Source: Volvox africanus
Lineage: Eukaryota > Chlorophyta > Chlorophyceae > Chlamydomonadales > Volvocaceae
Direction: 5' to 3'
Assembly: GCA_030268105.1 (NCBI GenBank)
Contig: BSDZ01000009.1
Location: 1,749,501-1,813,500, forward strand
DNA: 64,000 nt
Part shown: one piece after another, positions 26,236 to 41,749 of the stretch
How the letters are laid out: the number at the start of each line of letters is the position of its first letter
Position numbering within the stretch: the first letter of the stretch is position 1
The notes under the pieces: model-generated
What the model saw: only the letters and a program-made list of their open reading frames with translations
The model's database searches: none
What the model was told of the DNA's origin: nothing
Position numbers and translations under genes: made by a program

Positions 26236-29200
26236 ATGATAAAATTTGTAGTCCTGCTGATTGTTGGAGCGGTGGTCGCCCGTGCGCAAGCCCCAGGCGC
26301 CTTCTACGAGGATACAAAAACATGTGATTCGGGTTGCACTACGTAAGCTTTTAGACAAAGCTTGTGCCTTAACCCCGGATGACGGAGATCGGAAGCCAGG
26401 GAAGACGCTCTTGACCAGCAAGCCTAACCCTCAAAACCGCACTTTTTGTAATGCAGATACGGTAACTGTAATGGCGAGACAGGGCAATGTGACTGCCCAT
26501 TTGGGTTGGCAGGTGCGATGTGGTAGTGGAAAGGCAGGAGGGCTCCGTGCTCTGCCATACTTGCTGCAGTCGGATTGCTCGGGAATGAATATAAAATGTC
26601 TGTAGGACAACCTCACCGGACAACATCTCCCAGGCTGTTGCCGGTGAACGGTGGGCCACCCCGTGGGGGTCTGAGGAGCCCCCCTCCCCGCACATATGCA
26701 ATCGCACCCCCTGTGGTGCTATGGACTCACAGGAGGCCTCATACGAATGATGGGGTTCCCGACTGCTTAGGCTTCACGGGCTGCAGCTGCAGCAGCTAGA
26801 TAACGGAACCAACGCGCGCTACCGGAGCAGAGCAGCCAAGTTGTGTAGAATCGACGGGGGAGGAGCTGGCAGGGTGGGGTGGGAGGGGACGATTATGGAA
26901 GGAACGGAGGCTGGCAATAAGTGCATGAAATTTAATAGGAAAGAGTGGGATGCGAGGAACGGATTCAGACACTGGAGCCCACGGCAGAGGCGAGAGGCAG
27001 GTCTGCCCGCCGGAAGTGCGGACTCAATTAGGGCGGAGATAAAAAATGGAAAACAGCAGCAGCAACGCTAGAGAGGAGAGGAGAAAGCAAGTTATATAGC
27101 CGAGGAAAGCCTGAACGGAATGGTAACTCACACACAGGGTCTGGCCACGCATAATGCCGCTGACTATATCATGTCAGATACGGTACACATACACACGCAG
27201 TGTGTGTCTTCCTCCCCTGTGTCCCCTCTCCTCCCCTCCGCTCCTCCGTCTCTCTGGACGGCATGGTCGCTAGGCTTTGCCTGTATTCGCGCCCTTGTAA
27301 AGCCCCTTCTTGCAAACTCGTGCCACAAGACTTAAAATACGGGAATTGCATTACAAATACGGCCTTTAGCTGCAGTGCTCCTATTTTCACCCTTACCCTT
27401 CATCCCTCCCCCCTCGTCCTCTGTGCCTTAAATCTCTTGGTCTAAACCACAGGTCCCACATGCACTGAGAAGCTCTTTCCCGCCTGCCACTCCAGCCATG
27501 ACGATGGCACGCTGCCGCATTACGGGGACTGGTATCCGAAGAACTGCTTTTGCTACAAGTAAGGCAGACAGCAGGCGGATGCTGACTGGTGCTGTATCTC
27601 TGCATAGAGCTAATCGAAATTCCCGATCGGAAGATGTCCAGACGACCGGGCATCTTAGATATTCTCCGTGGGCATCTAATCAGGATAATGCAACAGACAT
27701 GAAACTGCCTTTATTTGGGAAACGAGGAGAGCCCCCAGGCACCCATTTCTTGGCATTACAGTTTCAGCTCCAAGCCACTGCTGCATCGTTGAGTTTTGGA
27801 TGTTGGGTGTTGGGGAGGGATTCCACTAAATATCTTTCGGACCAAATTACTTGTTGGTGCATCCATCCCTCACAGGCAGCTTGCGGTGCACCCCTACTCA
27901 TGTCCGTCGTACTTGAAGTACGAGGGGCTGGGTCATTCAACTCAACAGCCCTGCTTCTACGACACCCTATTAAACTCGAATGTGAGCTATGGATGGGCGG
28001 TACGACATTGACCCGCGGAATGCTTGTTCATTGGCTCCGCCATTGGGCCTATATTCAACAGAATGTGGACCACAACGGCCGGGAGGATTTCATAGGGATT
28101 TAGGATGGAGAAGAGGATTAGGGGCCTAATTGGCTGCCCAGTGGCTTGGGTGGCTTGAATAACGGAATATTCCGCCCTCGCATGCAAGCCTGTTTATCAT
28201 TTTAATCTCCGTTGTTGGTTGGTGCTTATATTTTATTGCTTGGACTTGTTTTGCTGCAGCTGCTTTGCTACCGGTACAAGGATGTACCAGAAAACCAGCA
28301 GCTGTCAGACTCGCCGGAGCTCAATGATTCAACTGTCGAATGGCTGCATGTGCGATCCTATCCCGTGTTTCACGAGACCCCAACAATGGCGCCCACGGTA
28401 GGGGCCGGCCGGGAAGTCCTAGACATGGGGTGTGGGGGGGCTCACCATGGATTTATGGGCGAGGTGTAACACTTCGCTTTGTACAGGGAGCGGGGGTGCA
28501 TTGGGGGCGTGGAGACGGGTAGTTTAGAGGTAGTTTAGAGGTGGCCCCTCTCATCCACGGCACCATGTCCTCCGCATCTCGTCAATGGGCGTCTCTCTTA
28601 TCTCCGGGTGGGGCCTAACGGTCTATCACAAATCCTCCGTATCGACCAAACCTTTATCTAAGATTACATTTCTAACTCTATCGATTCGTCCATCCGGTGC
28701 CGTTATATATCTATGAGCACGCTGCGTGCTTCTGTATTTATGTGTTGATACGGTCCCAACTAAACTGTTCTATTTGTTCGGTTCTGTGGTCCTGTGCAGA
28801 CGCTGAACACGCAGGACGGAATTTACCGACCACTGAAGGAGTGCCCCGACAAGTAGGGAGCGGTGATGAGGGAGGGAGGGAACGCGGGCGGGAAGGGGGT
28901 AGTGTGGGAAAGGGCCTTAAGGAGGAGATGCGTGTTGTGCCAACCATCAGCTTTCGCGGGTGTGACTTTGGTCTTGCTTGTCTCCCTGTGGCTCTCTGGC
29001 CCTAGGGCCTGCGTCTCGCATTCCCGCTGTTGTGCTTCTCCCTCCCAGCAGCTCTAGCCTCCAGCTTTATATCTTTACATGCATTTTTCAGCTTCACGAC
29101 TCGCCTCTTATTATAACATTGCGCTTGATCACGCATGCCGCTTTGCCTTCTTCTCTTCTCATTCTCCGATAGCCTGCCCTGATTACGGAGTCTTTCCTTT

Positions 29201-32200
29201 CTCTCTGCAGATCTCCTCTCCCGACCTCCTTCCACTGGTCTAGCCACTTTCTAATGCACTGCCTGCCGCGCGGGGCAGCGCTCTTCGCCTCACACCCTCA
29301 ACCCATGCAATCTTGCGTCCTTCACTCATTTCATCCCCCTCCCGAAATTTTAATCGAGTAAAACGCATACATTGGTTCGTTGCCCCTCTCCGTTCAGTAT
29401 ATCTCTTGCATTCCAGACTCTTGGACCGCCAGTGCCCTGAACCCCGCTCTTACTGCCATCCTTTCCCGGAACAGGTGCAGCAACCGTGGCTGGTGCCAGA
29501 GCCGGGGCGGAAACCACCTCATGGAGCCCCATGATGACCCAGAGGAACGCTGGTGCAAATGCCACTCGTTCTTCCAGGGCAGGACCTGTGAAATCTCCGA
29601 ACCCATCCACTGCTACCGCAACTGCAGCGGTGTAGGCACCTGCTTAAACGGCTGGTGCCACTGCCAGCCCGGATATTGGGGTCATGGCTGCACGAGGACG
29701 AAGGCATATAGCAGCAACGTAGGTACGTAACTATTGACCCAGCAAGATAAGGATTGGTTGGTGAAATTTGTGGTTGGTGAAATTTGTGAGGAAGCACTTA
29801 TGTGCGGGTCCGCTGTTTATGACAGGTCTATTCCCCTATCTTCCAATACATATACTATGCTTAGTTGTACCAGGTTGAGTGATTTGCTCCTTAACAGCAC
29901 TCCCAGGCAGGTCTAGCTACTCACTTTCCGCCTTCCCTGATGATACGCACACAGGCTGGCGACCCAACCATGCGGCCATCAAGATCTACGTGTACGACTT
30001 GCCCAGCATAATCATCCATCGCCGCGAGTTCAATGACCAATGGTGCGTGAGGCATTATGTCATCTCACCCGTATTTGACCCGTGGTATCATTTGTTTCCT
30101 TGTCATCTGAAGTATAAGAGTCCGTTAAGAGTCCTTGTGGTTGATACAGCGAGGCATTTGAGGTGACCTTCAATTGTTTTACTTTTGTTTTACCTTCTTT
30201 AACTGTTTTACTTTTTAGCATTTCAATGTTTTAAAATTGCCCATGTGTTCTCTCAAGTCTTAATCATTTCTTGGGTGCCCTACATTACGTTCTTTCCTTA
30301 ATGCATTCCTTCAGGTCGTACATTGACTTGATGTACAACGCAGAATTGGAGTTTACGGAGCAGTTGTTGGGGGACTGGTCCGTGCGGACGGAAAACCCAT
30401 GGGAAGGTGTGGGGAAAGTCAAACGGAGTCCTGCGAGTACTGAAATGAGACGTTGTTGGGATTCCAAAATCGCACTTGAAAACTCCTTGCGGATGTAGAA
30501 GGCGAGAAGCATTTCTTGGGAAAATAACTTGACCCTAATAACGGGCAGAAACTTTCAACTTGTCAATTTACACGCGGGGAGTTTACGAGTAGAACTCACA
30601 AACCCGCTGCATAACGCCAGAAAAGGTGAGGAGCCGCTTTCCTTATCTTCCTTAGGCTCCGAAACCTCCGATGTTACGGGCCTCTGTTTTGCATCACGCA
30701 CCACAGTACGTTTGCAAATGACCACAAACTACTCGTCAATCTTCAACACCCATCACCACCCACCCATCGCCAAGCACCCATCACGACCATCTCCCCTAGG
30801 TCTCATATGATAGATAGCATGTTGTTGTTTCCCATGACCTTCTCTGACGCTCCTTCTATTTTATGTACCGTGATTGTGATGCTCATCTCGCAACCTGACC
30901 CCAAACACGACTAAATCCCTTCTTGCTTGCTCCCTTGCTTCCTGTAGCTGCGCTCTTCTACGTGCCAACGTTCACCTATTGGTATACGGGTAAGCGTGAG
31001 GATGGGGAGGCAGGGCTTTCAGCATGACCTGCTGCACCCCGCCGCCCGTTCATCTCCGTTTGTCTCCTTGGCCCGCTACACCTCCGTCGATACCACCTAC
31101 CCTGCTTCTAACATTTAAGTAGTTACTTTTCTTTGGCATTTATTTTGTTCTTAATTGTACTCCCCCATTCCTTCCTGCGTTCCCGCCACCCCCACTCCCA
31201 CCTGACCCTCCTATCTGCAGGTAACATAGGGCACCCCACCTTTATCATCCAGCACGTGGTCCACCACCTACAGCACTTGGCGCCATTCTTCAACATGACG
31301 GGGGGTCGCAACCACATCATGTGGGCCACGAATGACCGAGGTGCCTGCAAGCTGCAGATGTCGCAACTGGAGATGCAACACCCAATCAAGGTAGACGGAG
31401 TGTTTGATGCGCCCTGAGCCTGTTCGGGACTTTGTATTGGTCTGTGACGAGAGCCGTGGAATGTGGTTTCGGTATGCAGAATGGAAAGCACGGAAGGTAA
31501 AACACAGGGCGCACATGTGCGAGCAAGAGATAGACATATGACTATGTGTATGATATGCACATGCGTACATATATATGTGGTCAGACATATGACTATGTGT
31601 ATGATATGCACATGCGTACATATATATGTGGTCTGCACAGCGTTTAGGGTTTCAGGGTTTAGACCCTAAAACCCTTAGGGTTTCAAACCCTAACACCCCT
31701 TACACTTACGTCCGTTCACACTGATCCCTGCAACTGCACGCTTAGGGTTTAGGGATTAGGGTTTTAGGGTTTTAAAACCTATTTAGGGTTTTAAAAACCC
31801 TAAAAACCTAATAGGGTATAAAACCCTAACGCAAACAAAATCACACAAACTCAATCCGTGACATGGACCTCGCTTACCTACAACTCCCACACCCGTACCC
31901 TCGAGTCGCACGTTCCCCACCTTCCCCACCTGCCTAACCGCAAAATGGCAACCGCAGTTGGTTCACTTCGGTCAATCGCCTCGCCACGCCTATCTTCATA
32001 AGGGCCACGTGAAAGGCACCGGTACTGCACTTGAGACATACATGGGCGGTATGGGCAGCCTGCTGGAGCCGCTGCCACTGCCCGGGCACCGCTTCCAGGG
32101 CTTTCCCGAGTTCAACGCGCTTGACCTCCTGGAAGAGCATGAGATCTGTGTACGGTGCGTGTCACCCGCTGGTGGTTTCGGTGCGTGTCAATGGAAGGGC

Positions 32201-35200
32201 GAGATGAGAGGGACGGAGGGTGAGGGGAGAGGAACCGGGCCTCCACTCCTCCGCACTACGTTTTGGTGAACGGAGTCTATGTGGGGCCCTTGATGGAGGG
32301 GCAGAGTTGCAGTCACATGCAGCCATCTTGCGACGGCAGGAGACCGTGACTTCATCGCCATATCAAACGATGCCGTACTGTACTTCACTGTATTACAGGG
32401 CGGAGAAGGACGTGGTGGCGCCCAATGTACTCCACAACGCCTGGGTGGAGCCAGCGGCGTATAGCAAGGTTTGTGTCAAAGAGAGCAAGTGCGTGTATTT
32501 GTGTAAATGCATGTTTATAACTTAATTGGGTTTTGTTTTATTGGGCAGTGTTATCCAAGTCGAGTTTTGTCAGCTATTGTTTTGCACATTGAGTAGATAT
32601 GTGTTGTAAGATGTGGCACCCATTCAACCCACCACTCTCAAGCCTTCGTCTTGTTACACGGGGAATGTAGTGGGCCTCATGTCGAATACACACATAATCG
32701 AAACCCTTATGCACTTAGGATAAGCGCACATACACAAGTGCACATCGTGCCATATGCATGCCCCGGCTCATCAGGTGTGGGAGACACGTTTTGTGAACGG
32801 CGAACGAGTGGTGACTCGTAAACCTGAGGACCCGGCCAACCGCGACATTATGATGTTCTTCGGAGGATACACAAAGTGAGACCGCCTGGGGAAGGGGTTA
32901 GAATAAGATCGCGAATGCAATGAAATTAACCGCGAAACCGCGAATGGTGAAGGTTAGGGGAATGGCGTTTCAGGCAAGGGATGCATCGCTGGGAGCTGAG
33001 CCGTTAAAGCGGCAATTCGGTCTAATTTGGGATATTTACTGGAAGACTTAAGAAACCTGCCACCATTGTACAGTGTTGCACTGGCGGGCTGACTGCTTTT
33101 GTATTTCGTTTCTGGGCAGGCGAAAATCAAACACAACTGGATCCCAGTCTAGATCCAGATCCAAACTCGAGCGCATTTGCGCGGTACGAGATATTGCTAC
33201 CGCCCCTTCTGTGCTAATGAATTACACACTTCCTGTTATACGCAACATGTAACCCCCTAGGTTTGTGATGCTTTTGCTGCACCCATACTAAACGTCTAGT
33301 CTGTATCCCTCTCATTCTTCACTCTATGGCTGGTGCTGCTGATCCGATCAGGCTTTTAAGGTGTTTCACTTTTAAGCACGAAGGCATACAGATACCTTTT
33401 TGCTGCTGCCCTCCCTGCCCTGATCACAACAGACCCATCATGACGTACAGTCAAGGTGTACGGCAGGCCCTTAACCTCCTGTTTGGACCGGCCGGCAAAT
33501 ATGACCCTGCGGTAAGTTTGTTGGCATATATATATGCCTAAAACCCTTAACCCTATAACCCTATAACCCTATATATATGTATCGTCGTGGGTCATGGTTT
33601 TTTCAGGTAAACGGTTCAGCGTGTGGCTCTAGACGATCAATGTGAACCCTAGATTGTGTCTGTGTCTCTGATCTTGTTTTCATGAGGTGTTTGGAATGAG
33701 GTATATAGTATATGAAGCATGTAAGCCTAGGTGGGTGGATGAAAGTTATGTACATGAACAAGGACTTCCTTTCATTCATTCATGTAAAATCCAGGGGGCT
33801 GGATTGCGAAATCCCATGTTGCATAACATAACATCATAGCCATGTCCATCATAATGACGTCCAGTAATAGGGGGATTGGTAGTTTATTTGTTAACTGTTG
33901 TAGGTAGTTATACTGTTGCTGCTGCTCCCAAATGGCATGAGGGCTTCCCCGAAGGCATCCATCCATTATGGGCAGCCGTCGTGCGGATCTGTTACCACAT
34001 ACTAAAGAATAACCCACCCGTCTAGAAAACGTAAAAGTGGCGTGCATTACGTGACAGTATACAACATGTCTTTATATTATATCATATTGCACTCCACCTA
34101 CATCCAGGATGGGGTGGTGCTGTGAGTGCCTCATCCACATGCTGGGCAGATAGGGGCATATGCTTTCATTACTGGGACTAAACGCGAAATGATAACTGCC
34201 CGTTCGACCGATAACCGCATACAGGGCCCCAACGCACGTAAGGACATCATCGTGACTGGGCCCATACGTGAGTCCTCCAATCTTCTATATGTAGTATCTT
34301 GATAATGATTAGGATGTCTAATCCTGACGTTAACGCGCGAGTTCTCATAGGGCATACCACAACACCACTACAATCCGCTATGATAGCTGTGGTGGTAGTA
34401 GTATTATTAGGTGGTATTTTTGCTCTATTTATGCAAGGCGGGACATGTAGCCTCTAGGAGATGCAAATGATCAGATAGCAATTGATTAATGTTCCCCTGG
34501 ACTCGGGTGACCGGCAACTTCTCCAAGGGTATGGAGAGATGACGCACAAGTATTCCCTACTAGACCAAACTATCCCCCAAGCCCCGATGCCGATGCCCGA
34601 CCAAACTATCCCCGATGCCCCGATGCCTACTCCGCCATTCCCTACTAGACCAGTGCATGGAAAGATCAGGAAGAGGGGACTGGGGAAGGGGCATGCTGCT
34701 GTAGCTAGTCATGTAAGCTGTCTTTCATGCCTTTTGGCATGCGAGCTCGTGTTTCCCTGCATAGCCTCCCCCATCCTCCCACCCCCATTCGTTACAGCCG
34801 ACGCTGTGTACATGATGCATCGATCCAAGTTCTGTCTAGCTCCCATGGGTGCCGGCTGGGGCATCCGGCTCACAGAAGCCATGGTCACTGGATGCGTCCC
34901 TGTCATCATTCAGGATCACGTTTACCAGGTGAGTGTATATATAGAGTTGTACTGGGGCCCTAGGGGATAGGTGTTCTTCATCCCTGTTGCCAGAGTTCAA
35001 CCCTCCCACAAGATGACGGGTCGTTGATACTGCAGCTATCAGCTCAACAAACAAACATGTTTTTAGCGCCTCATGGAGGAAGGTTTCCGTGCCCCTGTCC
35101 GTTGTGTTACCGAACTACTGGAGTCCCATCCATCGTTTATGCAAACCCTTCGCTCCTCCACTCGCTTCCTTCCCCCTTCTCACGATCCCCTTGCCCCTTC

Positions 35201-36223
35201 TCAGCCGCTATGGGACGTGGTGCCTTTTGAGGAGTTTTCCCTCCGCTTTTCCCGGACGGATGTCACCGATTTGGTGGAGCATTTAGACGACGTCACACCG
35301 GCGCAACTGGCGATGCTGCAGGTGCGTGGTTGTGTGTGTGTATGACACTATGACGTACGAAGCACTCTTCTCCAAAACAGGGAGGGACCTGATGGGGCCT
35401 CAAGCAAGCACCTCGCACTCGACCAAGGTGTTGGTGTGTAGGAGGTTCTTGTAGGATGACTGAGCCTCGTCCGTTTGACAAGATGCTATTGGGACAATCC
35501 CCCGCGTCCTTGTTCCCCACATCCGGTTTTTCTATCTAAGATTGTTCACACTATCCACTGTAACTGCCGCATCTCCTTGGCTGTCCATCGTGGCGGCACC
35601 ACACACAGGCTGGAGTAGAGAAGCATCACAGGTGAGCTGCTCTGGCCGCGGTTATAATGGGCGTCTCTGAGTTGTGCTCGGTTCCGGAGCCTGGGGCAGG
35701 GGGCCTCTGGGGCGCGGTCGCTGCCGGGGTGCGTGCATCAAATCGTCAGTTACGCCTTCCACAGCATTTCCCTGTTCAGGTCTTAAACTGATTCCTGCTG
35801 CACCGTCCCTGATTCACACCCGAGCGACTTCCTCTGGCGCACGTGACTTGGTCAGCTTGTCAGGCTTCACGCCTTGCTCCTTTGGCCCTGCCTAGTTCAA
35901 TTCTTTTGTCGGCTTTTGCGGCTCCAGAGTCGAGACCTCATATGATATGATTATTGACATTGCCTTTTCTTCTCACAGTACCGAAAGACCGTCAACTAGG
36001 ACGTCCCTTTCTCAAGGGCGTTGGCCAAAGTCTTTGTGATGTTTTCCAACCAGAAGCATTTTCGATCCTTCTCCCCAGGGCCTTCATGTGGGATACGCAC
36101 TATGGCGGGCTGGCCTATAACTTCACCCTCACCGCCCTCAAGCGTCGCGCCATCAGTCTCTGGAGTGGCAACTACCACCGACGCAGTGATCGTCGCCACA
36201 AGCTGCGCAGTGTTAGACGATAG
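26236..36223 (+). CDS. Secreted EGF-domain exostosin-type (GT47) glycosyltransferase
   Basis: Golgi/ER-type glycosyltransferase of the exostosin family, probably building wall or matrix glycans. Exon 26236-26342 encodes a signal peptide (MIKFVVLLIVGAVVARAQA). The next safe exons, all in phase: 27453-27558, 27876-27999, 28260-28397, 28800-28852, 29475-29722, 29955-30042, 30315-30406, 30948-30989, 31221-31390, 31958-32154, 32399-32468, 32775-32875, 33433-33511, 34225-34267, 34798-34928, 35205-35321, 35609-35631, 36079-36223 (TAG). EGF-like repeats sit in 29475-29722 (CSNRGWC, CSGVGTCLNGWCHCQPGYWG). The exostosin domain runs from IKIYVYDLP through AALFYVPTFTYWY to the C-terminal hallmark KFCLAPMGAGWGIRLTEAM, CVPVIIQD and PFEEFSLRF. 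About 690 residues, apparently intact. The join between signal exon and 27453 needs one short extra exon (5-nt candidate 26457-26461). The first five or six exons are duplicated at 43930-46545. Confidence 0.88.
31495..31635. repeat. Tandem duplication of a 51-bp unit
   Basis: Two nearly perfect copies of a unit beginning AGACATATGACTATGTGTA and ending ATATATGTGGTC, at 31533-31583 and 31584-31634, in an intron of the GT47 gene directly before telomere-like repeats. Confidence 0.9.
31636..31832. repeat. Interstitial telomere-like array in a GT47 intron
   Basis: Multiple degenerate TTTAGGG and CCCTAAA units on both strands, for example GTTTAGGGTTTCAGGGTTTA, TTAGGGTTTAGGGATTAGG and AACCCTAAAAACC. 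The mixture of orientations gives short palindromes such as GGGTTTTAAAACC. It lies in the intron 31391-31957. Confidence 0.9.
33538..33575. repeat. Short CCCTATAA telomere-like tract
   Basis: AAACCCTTAACCCTATAACCC followed by two more CCCTATA units, 27 nt past the donor of exon 33433-33511. It is a variant of the telomere-like motif seen in other introns. Confidence 0.7.
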
Positions 36224-39297
<3,074 letters not shown>

Positions 39298-39406
39298 GTG
39301 ACGCCCTTTTTGTTGGATCGTGTTCGGGCGCTGACACGTGGACGCTCACTTGACGCCAATATTCAGCTGGTGAAGAATAACGCCCGAATCGGCAGTGCTA
39401 TAGCTC
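39298..39406 (+). pseudogene. Orphan exon: C-terminus of pseudouridine-5'-phosphate glycosidase
   Basis: Preceded by TGTGCAG and followed by GTGAGT, in phase 0 to 1. The 36 codons read VTPFLLDRVRALTRGRSLDA, then NIQLVKNNARIGSAIA. I recognise this as the C-terminal helix region of PsuG/IndA, which cleaves pseudouridine 5'-phosphate to uracil and ribose 5-phosphate in pseudouridine catabolism. No other exon of the gene is seen between 36.2 and 39.3 kb. Duplication copy B begins 18 nt after the exon, so the gene was apparently cut here. Either the rest was displaced or the assembly joins distant pieces. Confidence 0.55.
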
Positions 39407-39787
39407 GTGAGTACGTAGCTGCGGTTGCAATTGTGCATATCATGACATCTTGAGTGTGATGAACATATTACCGATTTTAGGGTACGACATATCCAAAACA
39501 TATCAGCTGCCCAGCTGGGCATTCATCTGACTGCATCTGACTGCATAGCAGGCTCATGAATAGGAAAACCTGATAAACCTCGCAAAACTAGCATCTAAGT
39601 AGCAGAAGGCTATCGGCTACCTAACAGATAACCTATCAGATACATATCTAGGGGTTAGCAGCTAACCCGGCCCTGCCACCTAGCAGGCCCCCCGCTTGCC
39701 TAAACCTAGGTAGCAGATACGTATGCGGCTAGGCCGGATTGCTAGGCCTAGCACCTCCTATCGGATAAGGGGTGTTCTCCCATAGGG

Positions 39788-40111
39788 TGGGATGAGTGCT
39801 TCAAGCTAAAGGTTCACGACAGTAAGAAGATCTTTGACTATGTTGTAGAGGCCTGTTTAAAAGATCTTCCACCTCGCTCCTGGAACGGGCTCAATGCAAA
39901 CAAGGAACAGATGTACATAGCTTCGTCACTGGTGGCTGGTCTTACAGCGCTCTTGCACGCCAGAGGCAGCGTGGGAAAAGGACTGTGCACGACATCCATT
40001 TTGCCATGTACATCAATAACAGGGGTGGATTCCCTGCTGCGCTTCCTTCCCCCTCTTCCCCCTCTTCCTCCTCTTCCACGTCTGTTAAGTGAACAACAGG
40101 ATTCCGGGTGA
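39788..40111 (+). CDS. Mobile-element ORF, copy B, longer version
   Basis: Same frame as 21881-22048 but open past the copy A stop: ..SSLVAGLTALLHARGSVGK.. to a Pro/Leu-rich end. No initiator Met is obvious (the frame is open from about 39788; first Met at 39911). Family unknown. Retained in both copies, which suggests a former coding function in the element. Confidence 0.35.
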   Translation, partial: WDECFKLKVHDSKKIFDYVVEACLKDLPPRSWNGLNANKEQMYIASSLVAGLTALLHARGSVGKGLCTTSILPCTSITGVDSLLRFLPPLPPLPPLPRLLSEQQDSG

Positions 40112-40789
40112 ACGCGACTAATGCTTGGGGACAAAGCTTGCAGCAGCAGCGACTCCAGGCTGGCAAGCAGACAGGGAATGAACCAAACTCGTTACCACAG
40201 GCATCGCAGGCTGAGGACAATAGCGCAATCCTGCCAGGACCTTGTGCTTCTGCAACCTGCTGACACCCAAGGGCTGGCAACGTTCGTTTGTAGACAGCTG
40301 CCTCTTAACAATGTTTGTAATCCGCTTTGCTCCAACTGAGCTGCTGGGTGCACTTGGGTGCCAGACCGCCATGCTTGCGGCTGCAGGCTCCCGATGCCAG
40401 CAGGATATTCGGTTGGCGTCGAGGGGCGGGAAAATGCAGTCGACGCAGGGAGTCAAGTCCGGAAGGGCAAGAGGTGTGGTGGGAACAGCGGGTGGACAGC
40501 TGGGTCGACACCAAGCTGGGCCGAGGCTTCATCTGATACGCCAATAATGCTCTTCCATGTCCGTGCATCGACAAGGCTGTGTTGTATTCTGGAAGAAGGC
40601 TTTGCTGGGGTTCGGCTGTGACATCCATCTCTACAGATCTCGCTTTTGTGAATTTCTGAAGGTACACAACTGAATAGTTGTAATTTTTCATACCAGGATT
40701 TCAACATGCGTTTGGAACGTCGTGTTACTGCATTGCAACCTCACATGCTTGGAAAATGGTACCTTGCAACCCCCTAAGTCCCATCCCCC

Positions 40790-41600
40790 GTGGTAACCGG
40801 CGGCAGGCACACCGGTAGGTCTCGTGTGAGCAGTAGCAGTGGTAGTGGAAGCACTACTGGAAAGCGCGGCTCTTCTGACGGCAAGACCAGCCGTGAACAT
40901 TTTCTGCCACCTTTGTGGCACCTGCCGGCGGCGTGCGTCAATGGCCCAGATTTAAGTGCCGACGTAGCTGATCATGAGTTTTTCACGGGGCTCGGCGGCT
41001 GGATGCCAGTGGCCAGCGGCAGCAGCCAGCTGGCAAACATCAGGGCCCACCGCAAGAGCCAGGGTCACACCAGTCGGCTGCAGACACTGCACCTCCTTGC
41101 TCGCGGCGGTGCGGGCCACTTCAGCTGGCTGCCCGAGCTCGTCGCCGGCGTGCGACTCTGCCCTTTCTTCGTCCCCGAGCCAGAGCGGCTTCATGTCTTG
41201 GGCGGCGACGAGGCTGTGACCGTGTCGGCAGCAGCGGCCGCGATAACGGGCGCCACCAATCACGGTGCGGCCGCTGCCGAAATGGTGGGCGAGGAACTGG
41301 ACGTCGTCAGGCAAGAGGATGACACGGGCATGGACGAGACGGAGCAGCCGCAGCAGCAGGGGAATACCGAGGACGAGACGGATTTGCGGGAGGTCAGTGA
41401 CTCAACACCGATGACCACGGTGTACTCCAAGGGTGGGTGTGTTGCCCCAGGTGTTTCAAGGAGCACTTGATTACGGAATGCTGCCTGTACGACGAGAGCA
41501 AGCGCAAGGAGAACTGCAAAAAATGCATCGCATCCGGTATTCCCAGGCAGCTTGTCCTCCGCTGCTGTGAGCAAGGCAATAAGTACGAGTTCTTGATTAA
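40790..41600 (+). pseudogene. Cys/acid-rich element ORF, copy B
   Basis: An open frame from 40790 to 41470 contains SREHFLPPLWHLPAACVNGP, a central block QLANIRAHRKSQGHTSRLQT, an acidic region and NTEDETDLREVSD. It then loses frame by one base relative to copy A (GTGACTCAAC against GTGACTACAAC). In the other frame a Cys cluster follows to about 41607 (HLITECCLYDESKRKENCKKC region), ending KYEFLINI. The Cys spacing suggests a zinc-binding tail. Not assignable to a family from sequence alone. Confidence 0.4.
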
Positions 41601-41749
41601 CATCTAACCGGCTCCTTAGCTGTGTGTGCGTGTGCCTGTGTGTGTGGGGTGGAGGGGATGCAGAGCTTCATCGGCGGGTGGGGCCGGTCAGAGCGAACTC
41701 AACGTGCTGGCTGCTGCAGAGCATCGTGTGGCCATGGCGGCAGCAGGAT

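Larger units (their letters stand above)
21510..29137. repeat. Segmental duplication, copy A (7.6 kb)
   Basis: Near-identical to 39424-46830 in the same orientation. Homology starts at GTTGCAATT (21510) and ends at ACGCATG (29137). Copy A has two extra stretches (about 22932-23392 and 24790-25192) and lacks a 650-bp stretch present in B (about 40563-41210). From about 26.5 kb to the end the copies are almost identical apart from one exon. Copy A is contiguous with the rest of the GT47 gene, so for that part it is the original. Confidence 0.95.

Noticed and set aside
35065..35204. In-frame extension upstream of a GT47 exon (RLMEEGFRAPVRC..)
   Set aside because: The family alignment requires HVYQ to join PLWDVVPFEEF directly, and the acceptor TTCTCAG at 35204 fits in phase, so this stretch is intron.
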